Shown: piece by piece, positions 39,339-50,293 of the stretch | Layout: the number at the start of each line of letters is the position of its first letter | Numbering within the stretch: the stretch's first letter is position 1 | NCBI GenBank assembly: GCA_934660915.1 | Contig: CAKUIF010000011.1 | Location: 7,068 to 71,067, forward strand | Reading direction: 5' to 3' | Length of the DNA: 64,000 nt | DNA from: an uncultured Olsenella sp. | Lineage (GTDB): Bacteria > Actinomycetota > Coriobacteriia > Coriobacteriales > Atopobiaceae | Made by a program: the position numbers and the translations under genes | Notes under the pieces: generated by a model | Told to the model about the DNA's origin: nothing | Database searches by the model: none | The model's input: the letters and a program-made list of their open reading frames with translations, nothing else

Positions 39339-41993
39339 ATGGCAAAGACCCGCGTACATGACCTCGCTAAGGAATACGGCATGTCGAGCAAGGAGATGCT
39401 CGAGCACCTCGCCGACATGAAGATCCCCGCCAAGTCCGCGTCCTCGACGCTCGAGGACGCCTACGTATCCATCGTCCGAAAGAAGCTCAAGCCCATCCTG
39501 GAGGCCCGCGCCGCCGAGATCGAGGCCGAGAAGAAGGCCGCAGCCCAGAAGGCCGCCGAGGAGGCCCGCGTGGCCGCCGAGCAGGCCGAGAAGGAGCGCC
39601 TCGAGGCTGAGCGCCGCCGCGAGGCCGAGCGCGCCGAGGAGGAGCGCCGCCGCGCCGCCGAGGAGGCCGCCCGCAAGAAGGCCGAGGAGGAGCGCCTGGC
39701 CGCCGAGAAGGCCGCTGCCGAGGAGGCCGAGCGCAACCGCGTGAAGGACACCGCCCCCAAGGCTGCCCCCTCCTTCACCAGCCTGCTCGACCAGATCGCC
39801 CAGCAGGAGAAGGTCCTGGCTCAGCAGGCCGAGGAGGCCGCCCAGGCCAAGGCCGCCGCTAAGGGTAACGGCCGCCGCAAGAAGGACGACGACCGCTCCG
39901 GCTCCCGCGGCCCCAAGCGCGCCGCCGAGCCCCGCGCGGGCGAGTCCTCCGCCCCCGCCCGCGAGGACGCCTCCGACACTGGCGCCGACACCGGCCGCCG
40001 CAAGGGCAAGAAGGGCCGTCGCGGCGAGGAGGGCGGCGAGGACCGCTACTCCCGCATGGCCCGCGAGGCCGAGGCCTATAACCGCTCCCGCGTCCTCGAG
40101 GAGGCCCGCGTGGCCGTCGAGGAGGCGTCGCGCGAGTCCACCGGTCGCCGCAAGAAGCGCAAGGAGCGCCGCCAGAAGCAGGCCGAGCAGGCCGCTGAGC
40201 AGCAGCGCATCGAGGAGGCCATCGCCAACGACCAGGACATCTCCCAGCTCGACACGGTGAAGGTCCCGCAGGGCGCCACGGTCGCCGAGCTCGCCGAGCT
40301 CCTGGGCGTCCCGGCCAACGACATCATCAAGCGCCTCTTCCTCCTGGGCACGCCGCTCACCCTCACCGAGTCCATGTCCGACGAGCTCATCGAGCTCGTG
40401 GCCGACGATCTCGGCCGCGACGTCAAGGTCATGACCAAGGAGGAGGAGAACTCCTTCACCTTCTACGACGACCCCTCCGACCTCGTGCCGCGCGCGCCGG
40501 TCGTCACCGTCATGGGCCACGTCGACCACGGCAAGACCTCCCTGCTCGACGCCATCCGCCACACCGGCGTGGCCGAGGGCGAGGCCGGCGGCATCACGCA
40601 GGCCATCGGCGCCTCCCAGGTCTTCATCGGCGGTCGCAAGATCACCTTCATCGACACCCCGGGCCACGCCACCTTCACGGCCATGCGTGCCCGCGGCGCC
40701 AAGGTGACCGACATCGTCATCCTGATCGTCGCCGCCGACGACGGCGTCATGCCCCAGACCATCGAGTCCATCAACCACGCGAAGGCCGCGGGCGTGCCCA
40801 TCGTCGTCGCCGTGAACAAGATCGACAAGCCCGGCGCCAGCCCCGACAAGGTCCGCCAGGAGCTCACCGAGTACGGCATCGTCCCCGAGGAGTGGGGCGG
40901 CCAGAACATGTTCGTCAACATCTCGGCAAAGAAGAAGATCGGCATCGACGAGCTGCTCGAGACCGTCCTTCTCCAGGCCGACGTCCTCGAGCTCAAGGGC
41001 AACCCCGACACCTTCGCCTCCGGCAACGTCCTCGAGGCCAAGCTCGACAAGGGCCGCGGCTCCGTCGCGACCGTCCTCGTCACCCGCGGCACGCTCCACA
41101 TCGGCGACGCCCTCGTGGCCGGCATGACCTACGGCCGCGTCCGCGCCATGCTCGACCCCAAGGGCCGCCCGGTCGAGGAGGCCGGCCCCTCCGACGCCGT
41201 CGAGATCTTGGGCCTGCAGTCCGTGCCGAACGCCGGCGACGAGTTCCGTGTGTTCCAGGACGACCGCGAGGCTCGCGACCTGGCCGACCAGCGCGCGCTC
41301 AAGGCCCGCATCGAGGAGCAGAACCGCGTCAAGCACGTGACGCTCGAGAACCTCTTTGCGACCATGGCCGACGCCGAGGTCAAGGAGCTCAACCTCATCA
41401 TCAAGGCGGACGTCCAGGGCTCCATCGAGGCGCTCCAGGACTCGCTGGACAAGATGGACCAGTCCGAGGTCCGCATCAACACGATCCACGCCGCCGTCGG
41501 CGCCATCAACGAGACCGACGTCGTCCTCGCCGACGCCTCGAACGCCATCATCATCGGCTTCGGCGTGCGCCCGGACGCCAAGGCCCGCAACGCCGCCGAG
41601 CGCGACGGCGTCGAGATCCGCTGCTACGACGTCATCTACAAGTGCCTCGAGGACCTCGACGCTGCCCGTATCGGCATGCTCAAGCCCACCGAGGTCGAGG
41701 TCTCGACCGGCACCGCCACCGTCCTCGACACCTTCAAGGTGCCCAAGGTCGGCATCGCCGCCGGCGTCCGCGTGGAGGAGGGCGAGATCGCCAACACCGA
41801 CTCCGTGCGCCTCGTGCGCGACGGCATCGTCGTCTACAACGGCAAGATCGCTTCCATGCGCCACTACAAGGACGAGGCCAAGAGCCTGCGCGCCGGCTCC
41901 GAGGGCGGCATCGGCCTCGAGAACTTCCAGGACATCAAGCCCGGAGACGTCATTGAGGGCTACCGCATCGACCAGGTCGCACGTACGGAGTAG
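39339..41993 (+). CDS. infB: Translation initiation factor IF-2
   Basis: An 884-residue GTPase that places initiator tRNA on the ribosome. A long Ala/Glu/Lys/Arg-rich coiled N-terminal region (about 65-310) follows an IF2-N motif (LAKEYGMSSKEMLEHL). A second IF2-N domain precedes the G domain. G1 is GHVDHGKT at about 393, G3 DTPGH, G4 NKID. C-terminal IF2 domains are complete. GGAAGG precedes the ATG at 39339. Confidence 0.97.
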   Translation: MAKTRVHDLAKEYGMSSKEMLEHLADMKIPAKSASSTLEDAYVSIVRKKLKPILEARAAEIEAEKKAAAQKAAEEARVAAEQAEKERLEAERRREAERAEEERRRAAEEAARKKAEEERLAAEKAAAEEAERNRVKDTAPKAAPSFTSLLDQIAQQEKVLAQQAEEAAQAKAAAKGNGRRKKDDDRSGSRGPKRAAEPRAGESSAPAREDASDTGADTGRRKGKKGRRGEEGGEDRYSRMAREAEAYNRSRVLEEARVAVEEASRESTGRRKKRKERRQKQAEQAAEQQRIEEAIANDQDISQLDTVKVPQGATVAELAELLGVPANDIIKRLFLLGTPLTLTESMSDELIELVADDLGRDVKVMTKEEENSFTFYDDPSDLVPRAPVVTVMGHVDHGKTSLLDAIRHTGVAEGEAGGITQAIGASQVFIGGRKITFIDTPGHATFTAMRARGAKVTDIVILIVAADDGVMPQTIESINHAKAAGVPIVVAVNKIDKPGASPDKVRQELTEYGIVPEEWGGQNMFVNISAKKKIGIDELLETVLLQADVLELKGNPDTFASGNVLEAKLDKGRGSVATVLVTRGTLHIGDALVAGMTYGRVRAMLDPKGRPVEEAGPSDAVEILGLQSVPNAGDEFRVFQDDREARDLADQRALKARIEEQNRVKHVTLENLFATMADAEVKELNLIIKADVQGSIEALQDSLDKMDQSEVRINTIHAAVGAINETDVVLADASNAIIIGFGVRPDAKARNAAERDGVEIRCYDVIYKCLEDLDAARIGMLKPTEVEVSTGTATVLDTFKVPKVGIAAGVRVEEGEIANTDSVRLVRDGIVVYNGKIASMRHYKDEAKSLRAGSEGGIGLENFQDIKPGDVIEGYRIDQVARTE

Positions 41994-41995
41994 CC

Positions 41996-42415
41996 ATGAA
42001 GCAGAACCGCAACTCCCGCAAGGTCAACGAGCAGGCGCGCGAGAAGCTCGCCAACATCCTGCTCTTCGAGATCTCCGACCCCGACCTCGCGCTCGTGACC
42101 GTCACGGGCGTGGAGGTCTCGGTCGACAAGTCCTTCATGCGCGCCTTCTTCACCTGCGAGGCCGACCGCTACGAGGAGGTCGAGGCCGCCCTCGGGCGCG
42201 CCCGCGGCCGCATCCGGTCGCTGCTCGGCCGCAGCCTCGGCTGGCGCGTGACGCCGGAGCTCGATTTCCGCATCGACACCTCCACCGACGAGGCCGAGCG
42301 CATCGCGCGCGCCCTCGAGGTGGTTCCGCCCACCATAGGCGTCGAGAAGGACGAGTTCGGCTACCCTGTCGAGCCCGCCGACGAGGGCGGCCCCGACGAG
42401 GCCGAGGAAGAGTAA
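41996..42415 (+). CDS. rbfA: Ribosome-binding factor A
   Basis: A 139-residue KH-fold protein for 16S rRNA 5'-end maturation. RKVNEQAREKLANILLFEISDP and VTVTGVEVSVDKSFMRAFF are typical, and the C-terminal acidic tail is longer than usual (PADEGGPDEAEEE). The ATG lies two bases after the infB stop. Confidence 0.95.
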   Translation: MKQNRNSRKVNEQAREKLANILLFEISDPDLALVTVTGVEVSVDKSFMRAFFTCEADRYEEVEAALGRARGRIRSLLGRSLGWRVTPELDFRIDTSTDEAERIARALEVVPPTIGVEKDEFGYPVEPADEGGPDEAEEE

Positions 42416-42436
42416 GAGAAGAAGGAAGCAACCTTG

Positions 42437-43471
42437 ATGCTCATCTCTAACATGGACGACGAGGCCGCTCAGTTTGACGCCCTCTCCGCCCTCATAGATG
42501 AGGCCAAAGACATCGCCGTCTGCGCGCACACGTCGCCAGACGGCGACGCCATCGGCTCCACCCTCGCGCTGGCCGAGATCATCGAGGCCGGCTGGGAGGG
42601 CAAGCGCGTGTGCGTGCTCCTGGCCGACGACGACGTCGTGCCGCGCACGTACAGGTTCCTCCCCGGCCTGGAGAGGCTCACCCACGTGGCGGACTACGAC
42701 GTCGACCCCGACCTCTTCATCTGCGTGGACCTCTCCGACAAGACCCGCTTAAACGAGGCCCAGCAGGTGCTCGAGCGCTCCTCAAAGGTCGGCGTGCTCG
42801 ACCATCACCCGAGCGGCGATAAGTTCTGGGACGCCGGCGTCGTCCGCACGGGCGCCGCGGCGGCCGGCGTGATCGTGACCGAGTTCGCGATCCACCGCGG
42901 CGTCGCCCTCACGCCCACGATGGCGCAGAACCTCATGTGCGCGGTCGTCACCGACACCGGGCGCTTCCAGTACCAGAACGCAGACGGCGAGGCCTTCGAG
43001 GTCGCGAGCATGCTCGTGGACGCGGGCGCCTCTCCTTCCGAGATCGCGCTGCGAGTCTACCAGAGCGATCGGCTCGCCTACATCCACCTCTGCGCCGTGG
43101 TGATGTCGCGCATTACCACCTTTGAGCAGGGCAGGGTTTCCTACAGCTACGCCACGACGGCGGACTTCAAGGCCAATGAGGTGCCCGTCGCCGAGTGCGA
43201 CGGCCTCGTCGACCTCGTCCGCTGCGTCGACGGCACGCAGGTGGCGCTCTTCCTCAAGGAGATCCCCGGGGGCAAGGTCCGCGGAAACCTCCGCTCCAAG
43301 TGCGGGCTCGACATCTCGGGCATCGCGCGCCGGCTGGGCGGCGGCGGCCACAAGGCCGCGGCCGGCTTTACCGTGGACGGCAGCGTCGACGAGGCGCTCT
43401 CTGCCGCGCTGCCGCTGCTCCACGCCCTCTTTGAGTCCGAGGACGCCGTCGAGCACCCGGGGACGAATTGA
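42437..43471 (+). CDS. nrnA: DHH/DHHA1 phosphoesterase (NrnA-type)
   Basis: A 344-residue enzyme that degrades nano-RNA and/or pAp or cyclic dinucleotide products. DHH-domain motifs are HTSPDGDAIGS, ICVDLSD, LDHHPSG and VVTDTGRFQY; the DHHA1 motif is GGGGHKAAAGF. AAGGAAG before the ATG at 42437 supports this start over the TTG one codon upstream. Its position between rbfA and truB is the usual one. Confidence 0.93.
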   Translation: MLISNMDDEAAQFDALSALIDEAKDIAVCAHTSPDGDAIGSTLALAEIIEAGWEGKRVCVLLADDDVVPRTYRFLPGLERLTHVADYDVDPDLFICVDLSDKTRLNEAQQVLERSSKVGVLDHHPSGDKFWDAGVVRTGAAAAGVIVTEFAIHRGVALTPTMAQNLMCAVVTDTGRFQYQNADGEAFEVASMLVDAGASPSEIALRVYQSDRLAYIHLCAVVMSRITTFEQGRVSYSYATTADFKANEVPVAECDGLVDLVRCVDGTQVALFLKEIPGGKVRGNLRSKCGLDISGIARRLGGGGHKAAAGFTVDGSVDEALSAALPLLHALFESEDAVEHPGTN

Positions 43472-43488
43472 GGCGGGGTCCCAGCGCG

Positions 43489-44424
43489 GTGAACGCGCTT
43501 CTTGCCGTAAACAAGCCCCTTGGCATGAGCAGCCACGATGTCGTCAACCGCGTCCGCCGCGCGGTGGGGGAGCGTCGCGTGGGCCATGCCGGCACGCTCG
43601 ACCCGGCGGCCTCCGGCGTGCTCGTGGTCGGCATCGGCCAGGCGACCAAGCTCCTCGGCATGCTCACGCTCGACCGCAAGTCCTACCGCGCCCGCATCGA
43701 GTTCGGCTCCCAGACCGACACCGACGACGCGGAGGGCGAGGTCATAAAGACCGCCGACGTCCCAGCCGAGCTTTGCGACGCGGCCTTCGCCGAGGCCACC
43801 CTGGCCGCGCTCGTGGGCGAGCACGACCAGGTCCCCCCGGCGTACTCCGCCGTGAGCGTGGGCGGCAAGCGCGCCTACGCGATCGCCCGCGCCGGTGCTG
43901 AGGTCGAGCTCTCCTCCCGCCGCATCACCATCAACGAGGCGAGCCTCGTGAGCGTCGAGGGAGGCGATTGCGCGGCCCCCCTTGTCTGGGAGGCCGACTT
44001 CGACGTGAGCAAGGGCACCTATATCCGCAGCATCGCGCGCGATCTCGGGCTTTCCCTTCAGACCTGCGCCCATCTGTGCGGTCTCATCCGCACGAGCGCG
44101 GGCGCGCTCACCTTGGCGGACTGCGTCGAGCTCGACGAGCTCGCGGAGCGCGGGGGCGAGCTTGTGGCCGAGCGCATGCTCGACCCGGTGGCTGTCCTCG
44201 GCCTGCCCGCGCGCGCCGTGGACATCGCGGAGATCGCCGACATATCCTGCGGGCGCAGGATTCCCATGGGCGTCGTGGCGACGGCGGAGGGCTCCCGCGA
44301 GCCCAAGCCGTGCGAGAAGGTCGCCCTCGTCTGGGACGGCGCGCTCGTCGGTATCTGGGAGCGCCGCGGCACCGACCTCGTGTGCTCCGTGAACTTCCCC
44401 CAGGCGATCGAGGGGGTTCGCTGA
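43489..44424 (+). CDS. truB: tRNA pseudouridine-55 synthase
   Basis: A 311-residue TruB. LLAVNKPLGMSSHDVVNRVRR and the catalytic GHAGTLDPAASGVL (Asp) are intact, with the TYIRSIARDLG block later. The GTG at 43489 begins the usual core; a TTG at 43468 in frame would overlap the nrnA stop. Its TGA overlaps the ribF ATG by one base. Confidence 0.93.
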   Translation: MNALLAVNKPLGMSSHDVVNRVRRAVGERRVGHAGTLDPAASGVLVVGIGQATKLLGMLTLDRKSYRARIEFGSQTDTDDAEGEVIKTADVPAELCDAAFAEATLAALVGEHDQVPPAYSAVSVGGKRAYAIARAGAEVELSSRRITINEASLVSVEGGDCAAPLVWEADFDVSKGTYIRSIARDLGLSLQTCAHLCGLIRTSAGALTLADCVELDELAERGGELVAERMLDPVAVLGLPARAVDIAEIADISCGRRIPMGVVATAEGSREPKPCEKVALVWDGALVGIWERRGTDLVCSVNFPQAIEGVR

Positions 44425-45521
44425 TGCTCACAGATGAGCTCTTCTCGCTTTGCCCAGAAGCTCCGCTTGCCCCCTTGCGGGCGGCGGAGCTCGTGCGCTC
44501 GTTCCCCGGCCTTGCGCCGGCGCCTTCGCTCGCGCGAACGTTCGCGTGCGCGGACGGCGCGGCCACGGGCGCCGTGTTCGGCGCCGACGTGTGCGCGGGC
44601 GCCCCGTGCGTGTGCGCCATCGGGGCCTTCGACGGCTTTCACCTCGGCCACCAGGGGCTTCTTGCCCGCGCCGGCGCCGAGGCGTCGTCTCGCGGCGCAT
44701 CCTGCGTCGCCGTCACGTTCTCTCCCGACCCGGCGGCCGTCGTCGGCGCAGGCGAGAAGGGCTCCCGGCTGCTCGACGTCGCCGGTCGCGTGAGCCTTCT
44801 TTTGGCGGGCGGGGCCGACTCGGTCGTCGTGTTCGACTTCACGCCCGGCTTCGCGGCGCTCACCTACGAGCAGTTCATCGACGCGCTTTGCGAGCTTTTG
44901 CGCCTCGAGCGCGTCGTGGTGGGCTCCAATTTCCGCCTGGGGTCTCGCGGGGCGGGGAACGTCTGCGCCCTCTCTGGGCTCGGGGCTCGCCGCGGCTTCT
45001 CCGTCGTCGGTGTCGACCTGCTCGACGAGGGCGGCGAGCACGTGAGCGCCACGCGCATCCGCGGCCTTGTGCGCGCAGGGCGCGTGGAGGCTGCGTCTGG
45101 CCTCATGGGCCGCCCGCTCGCCATTGTCGGTGGCGTCGCCCACGGCAGGGGAGAGGGCACCTCGTTCGGCTTCCCGACGGCAAACATCGTCGGCGACGCC
45201 GCGTGCTGCGTCCCCGAGCAGGGCGTCTACGCCGGGCTCGTTACGCCGCTCGCAGGCGCGTCGCGGACATCCTTTCCCGCGGCGATCAACGTCGGCCTGC
45301 CGCCGACCTTTTCCGGAGGGCAGGCGCCCGAGGGCGCCTTCATGGAGGCGAACCTCATCGGCTTCTCCGGCGACCTCTACGGCGCTGACGTCGCCGTCAC
45401 GTTTTTGCGCTGGCTGCGCGACTCGAGGCCCTTCTCTTCCGTGGAGGAGCTCGAGCGCACGGTCCTGGGCAACATAGACTGGGTCGCCCGCACCTTCGGC
45501 GACCAGGGTATTTCTCTGTAG
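44424..45521 (+). CDS. ribF: Bifunctional riboflavin kinase/FAD synthetase with an N-terminal extension
   Basis: A 365-residue RibF. The FMN adenylyltransferase domain has FDGFHLGHQ (HxGH) at about residues 68-76 and SATRIRGLV; the riboflavin kinase domain has GRGEGTSFGFPTANI. Typical proteins place HxGH near residue 25, so about 45 extra residues precede it, Ala/Pro-rich and without a clear domain. The start is fixed by the one-base overlap with truB. It makes FMN and FAD. Confidence 0.93.
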   Translation: MLTDELFSLCPEAPLAPLRAAELVRSFPGLAPAPSLARTFACADGAATGAVFGADVCAGAPCVCAIGAFDGFHLGHQGLLARAGAEASSRGASCVAVTFSPDPAAVVGAGEKGSRLLDVAGRVSLLLAGGADSVVVFDFTPGFAALTYEQFIDALCELLRLERVVVGSNFRLGSRGAGNVCALSGLGARRGFSVVGVDLLDEGGEHVSATRIRGLVRAGRVEAASGLMGRPLAIVGGVAHGRGEGTSFGFPTANIVGDAACCVPEQGVYAGLVTPLAGASRTSFPAAINVGLPPTFSGGQAPEGAFMEANLIGFSGDLYGADVAVTFLRWLRDSRPFSSVEELERTVLGNIDWVARTFGDQGISL

Positions 45522-45548
45522 ACAAGGCTAAGGAGGGGAGGGCACGGC

Positions 45549-47585
45549 ATGATCACCGACGAGGACAAGGAGAAGGTCCGCCAAGCCACCGACTTCGTGC
45601 AGCTCGTGGCCGAGACGGTCGAGCTGCGCCAGCGCGGCCAGGAGTTCTGGGGCTGCTGCCCCTTCCATGGCGAGAAGAGCCCTTCTTTCAAGGTCAACCC
45701 GAACACAGGGCTTTGGCACTGCTTCGGCTGCGGCGAGGGCGGCGACGTCTTCAGCTACGTGCAGAAACGCGAGAACCTCGACTTCCCCGACGCCATCCGC
45801 TTCCTCGCCGACCGCGCGGGCATTGAGCTGTCCGAGGAGCGCGGCGGCCGCCGCGGCCCCAGGCGAAACCGCCTCATCGACTGCCTCGCCGAGGCGCAGT
45901 CCTTCTACGCGACCATGCTCATGCGCGGCCGCGGGGAGGGGCCCGACGCCGCCCGCGCCTACTTCGGGTCGCGCGGCTTCGGCGGGGACGTGTGCCGCCG
46001 CTGGGGGCTCGGCTACGCCCCGGGCCGCGGCTCGCTCGTGTCCGACCTGCGCTCATGCGGCTTCTCGGCATCCGAGATGATCGCCGCCGACCTTGCCCTC
46101 GACCGCGCAGGCAGGCCCGTCGACCGTTTCTTTGACCGGGTGATGTTTCCCATCAACGACGAGCAGGGGCGGACAATCGCCTTCGGCGGCCGCGTCATCG
46201 GCCCAAAGAAGGACACCGCCAAGTACGTGAACACGCGCGACACCGCCGTGTTCAACAAGGGCAAGCACCTGTTTGCCTACGACCGCGCCAAGGAGACCAT
46301 GGCCGCCACCGGCGAGGCCATCGTCTGCGAGGGCTACACCGACGTCATCAGCATGCACGAGAACGGGTTCACGAACGCCGTGGCCGCGCTCGGGACCGCC
46401 TTCAGGCTCGACCACATCAAGCTCATGGAGCGCCAGCGCGTGAACCGCATCATATGCATGTTCGACGGCGACGCCGCGGGCCAGCGCGCGGCCGAGCGCG
46501 CGGTGCAGTTCATCGACAAGACGACGGCGGAGCTGCGCTGCGTGGTCTTGCCCGACAATCAGGACCCGATGGAGTTCCTCTCGTCGCATCCCGCGGGCGA
46601 GCTGCGCCCCCTGCTCGACGCGGCCCGCCCCCTCATGGACTTCGTCTTCGAGAAGCGCCTCTCGGGCGTCGACCTCGGAAACCCCGGCGCTCGCGTCGCG
46701 GCCCTGGAGTCCATGGCCAAGGTCCTGGCACCGCTGAAGAAGTCCGTCGTCATGCCCGAGTACGCGGCGCGTCTTGCCGATGCGCTCAAGATGGAGGTCG
46801 GCGACGTCAAGCTCGCCATCCGCGAGGCGCCCGTGCCGCGCGACGACGAGCCCGCCGGGCGCGGCCGGGCGAAGTCGCCCGCGGCGGGGCCCGGGCAGGC
46901 GCGAGCGCAGCGGCCCCAACAGCGCGGGCAGGCGTGCCAGGCGGCGCAGGGCTTCGCGCCTGCCGCCGAGGACGCCTACGACTACGTGCCGGCGGAAGCC
47001 TACGGCGACGTGGCGGGGGGCTACGGCGACGAGGGCGGATACGGCGGAGCGCCCGATTACGGATACTCCGCGGAAGAGCCGGGCTTCTCGCCCGCGCCGG
47101 CGCCCGCGCAGCCGCGCTACCGCCTCTCGGAGGAGGAGCGGATGCAGCTCTCCTGCGAGCAGGAGCTGCTGTGCGCGATGGCCGCGGAGCCTGACGCCGT
47201 CAGGCGCTTTTCCGACCGGCTTGCCGAGGTGTCGTGGGCCGACTCGCGCCACGAGGCCATGGCGTGGGCGATGCTCTCCACGCCCGCGGGCAGCGCTCCC
47301 GCCGACGTCGTCGCGGCCGCGACCGCCGCGTGCGCCTCGGCCCCCCAGGTGCTCTCCGCCGGCCGGGTGATGGGCGAGGAGGGGATGGCCGACGACCAGA
47401 AGCTCGAGCTCATCGTGAACACGCTCGACTGGCTCTCCTGCCAACGGCAGGTCCGCTCGATCCGGGGCAAGCTCCGCTTTGTCTCGGACACGGCGGGCGA
47501 CGAAGCGCAAAGCCTCTATTCCGAGGCCGCGCGTCTGCAAAAAAAGGCGAACGAACTGCGAAGTTGCCTTTCTTCCCAAAATTAA
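45549..47585 (+). CDS. dnaG: DNA primase
   Basis: A 678-residue primase. The zinc finger is C37-x2-H40-x17-C58-x2-C61, the TOPRIM centre is VCEGYTDVISMHENG with MFDGDAAG, and FLADRAGIEL is the RNA-polymerase-like domain start. A low-complexity Pro/Ala/Gly/Tyr-rich linker (about 435-530) joins the C-terminal helicase-binding domain. AAGGAGGGGAGG precedes the ATG. dnaG followed by rpoD is the standard macromolecular-synthesis order. Confidence 0.96.
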   Translation: MITDEDKEKVRQATDFVQLVAETVELRQRGQEFWGCCPFHGEKSPSFKVNPNTGLWHCFGCGEGGDVFSYVQKRENLDFPDAIRFLADRAGIELSEERGGRRGPRRNRLIDCLAEAQSFYATMLMRGRGEGPDAARAYFGSRGFGGDVCRRWGLGYAPGRGSLVSDLRSCGFSASEMIAADLALDRAGRPVDRFFDRVMFPINDEQGRTIAFGGRVIGPKKDTAKYVNTRDTAVFNKGKHLFAYDRAKETMAATGEAIVCEGYTDVISMHENGFTNAVAALGTAFRLDHIKLMERQRVNRIICMFDGDAAGQRAAERAVQFIDKTTAELRCVVLPDNQDPMEFLSSHPAGELRPLLDAARPLMDFVFEKRLSGVDLGNPGARVAALESMAKVLAPLKKSVVMPEYAARLADALKMEVGDVKLAIREAPVPRDDEPAGRGRAKSPAAGPGQARAQRPQQRGQACQAAQGFAPAAEDAYDYVPAEAYGDVAGGYGDEGGYGGAPDYGYSAEEPGFSPAPAPAQPRYRLSEEERMQLSCEQELLCAMAAEPDAVRRFSDRLAEVSWADSRHEAMAWAMLSTPAGSAPADVVAAATAACASAPQVLSAGRVMGEEGMADDQKLELIVNTLDWLSCQRQVRSIRGKLRFVSDTAGDEAQSLYSEAARLQKKANELRSCLSSQN

Positions 47586-47634
47586 CCTTGATTTTTGGGT
47601 AATATAAGAAAGTTCATGCGTCGAAGGGATATAC

Positions 47635-49026
<1,392 letters not shown>

Positions 49027-49087
49027 ACTATAGCCATCTGACCTGCGGTTTCTTTAAATTTTGGTCCCAAAATGTCCCAAGTGAATA
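49027..49087. other. Chromosome-prophage junction (probable attL region)
   Basis: A 61-bp, relatively AT-rich gap between the rpoD stop and the integrase stop. It holds TTTAAATTTTGGTCCCAAAA and TGTCCCAAG. The matching attR lies outside the window, so the core cannot be defined by repeat matching. Integration at the rpoD 3' end or just after it is inferred from position only. Confidence 0.45.
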
Positions 49088-50233
49088 CTACTTGCGTTTG
49101 AACGGCCTACGCGAAAACGCCTCGCCCACCACCTCGACGAACATCTGGGTGGTGGGTTTGTCATAGTGCGCCCCGGTCACTCCGGACAGCGCGTGGCCCA
49201 TCATCTGTTCAACCTTCGTGCGGTCCACCGCCATGTCCCAGCGCATGAACGTCTCCCAGGAACGGCGCGCGGCCCTGGGCTGCTTGTCCTCGACTCCCGC
49301 CGCCGCCGTGGCCCTCTGCCACTCCCTGCGGTACGCGTTCTGGCTCAAGGGCTTGCCGTCTCCCGTGTCGCAAAGCCAGACCTCGCCATCGGCGCGGGCC
49401 TTCTCCGCGACCTCCCAGAGCCTGTCTCCCCACGGCTCGGGTATCACCAGCGCACGCACGCTCTGGCGGTTCTTGAGCGCACCTTCCTCGGAGATGCGCG
49501 CGTCCGAGTGCACCTGCCTGTTCACCTCGGCCACGGTCATATGAACGCCGTGGGACTCGGCGCGGGTCACCTCGTCGAGCTTCACGCCCAAAGACTCGCC
49601 CGTCCTTGCGCTGCCGAACATGGACAGGATCATAGCGCCCTCGCATGGGGAGCCTTCCGCCGCCTGCGCTATCCGGTCAAGCTCTTCCAGGGTGTAAGCG
49701 CCGTCGCTCCTGCTCTTGAAGTTCTGCGGCATCACGTAGGGCCTTCTGGCCATGTTCTCGCCAACCACGTCGTATATCTGGCAGAAGTCCAGTATCTGCC
49801 TGAGCAGGGCTAGCGAGTCCTCGGCGGGCTTCTTTGTCATGCCGCTTAGCCACTCTTGGATCTCAAGCGGGTCAAGCTCGTTTACCTTCGTCTGCCCCCA
49901 CCTCGGGCCTACGTACTTGTTCCATTTGCTCATGCGGCACTTGTGCGTGTTCTTGGCAAGCCTGCCGTCCTCAAGCTTGGTGTCGGCGTCCGGTAGCCAC
50001 CACTTGTTGAACGCTTCCCCCACTGTCGGCACGTGGCGCAGCTTGTGCCTGCGGTTCTCGTCAAGCCCCGCGCGTATCTCGGCCAACGCCCGCTCGGCTT
50101 CTCGGCGCGTTCCACGGAAGTTGCGGCTTCGCCGCTTGTACTCCCCGGCCACGTCCTCCCACCACCTAAGGCGGTATACGTCTTTGTCTATGCGCTGAAC
50201 GCAGCCGAAGCTAGAGCGCATCTTGCGTGGCAT
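49088..50233 (-). CDS. int: Phage tyrosine recombinase (integrase)
   Basis: A 381-residue integrase. An N-terminal arm-binding domain (about 1-65) and SAM-like core-binding domain (about 68-165) precede the catalytic domain. R210 (SARTGESLG), H347 (MMGHALS) and Y357 (GAHYDKP) are present; box II reads PRAARRSWETF with R323/R324, and the usual first His of H-x-x-R is missing. It catalyses integration and, with an excisionase, excision. It is transcribed toward rpoD. Confidence 0.92.
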   Translation of the reverse strand: MPRKMRSSFGCVQRIDKDVYRLRWWEDVAGEYKRRSRNFRGTRREAERALAEIRAGLDENRRHKLRHVPTVGEAFNKWWLPDADTKLEDGRLAKNTHKCRMSKWNKYVGPRWGQTKVNELDPLEIQEWLSGMTKKPAEDSLALLRQILDFCQIYDVVGENMARRPYVMPQNFKSRSDGAYTLEELDRIAQAAEGSPCEGAMILSMFGSARTGESLGVKLDEVTRAESHGVHMTVAEVNRQVHSDARISEEGALKNRQSVRALVIPEPWGDRLWEVAEKARADGEVWLCDTGDGKPLSQNAYRREWQRATAAAGVEDKQPRAARRSWETFMRWDMAVDRTKVEQMMGHALSGVTGAHYDKPTTQMFVEVVGEAFSRRPFKRK

Positions 50234-50293
50234 AATAGCTCCAATCTATGGGAACAGCGGCGCTATGCGCCCAGCATATGGGAAGGCACTGTG

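Noticed and set aside
39123..41864. 913-residue minus-strand open frame opposite infB
   Set aside because: A shadow of high-GC coding sequence; composition is Val/Asp/His/Arg/Gly/Leu-rich without domains, and infB is certain.
49027..49087. Exact attL core
   Set aside because: The other prophage end is outside the window, so a duplicated core cannot be shown.
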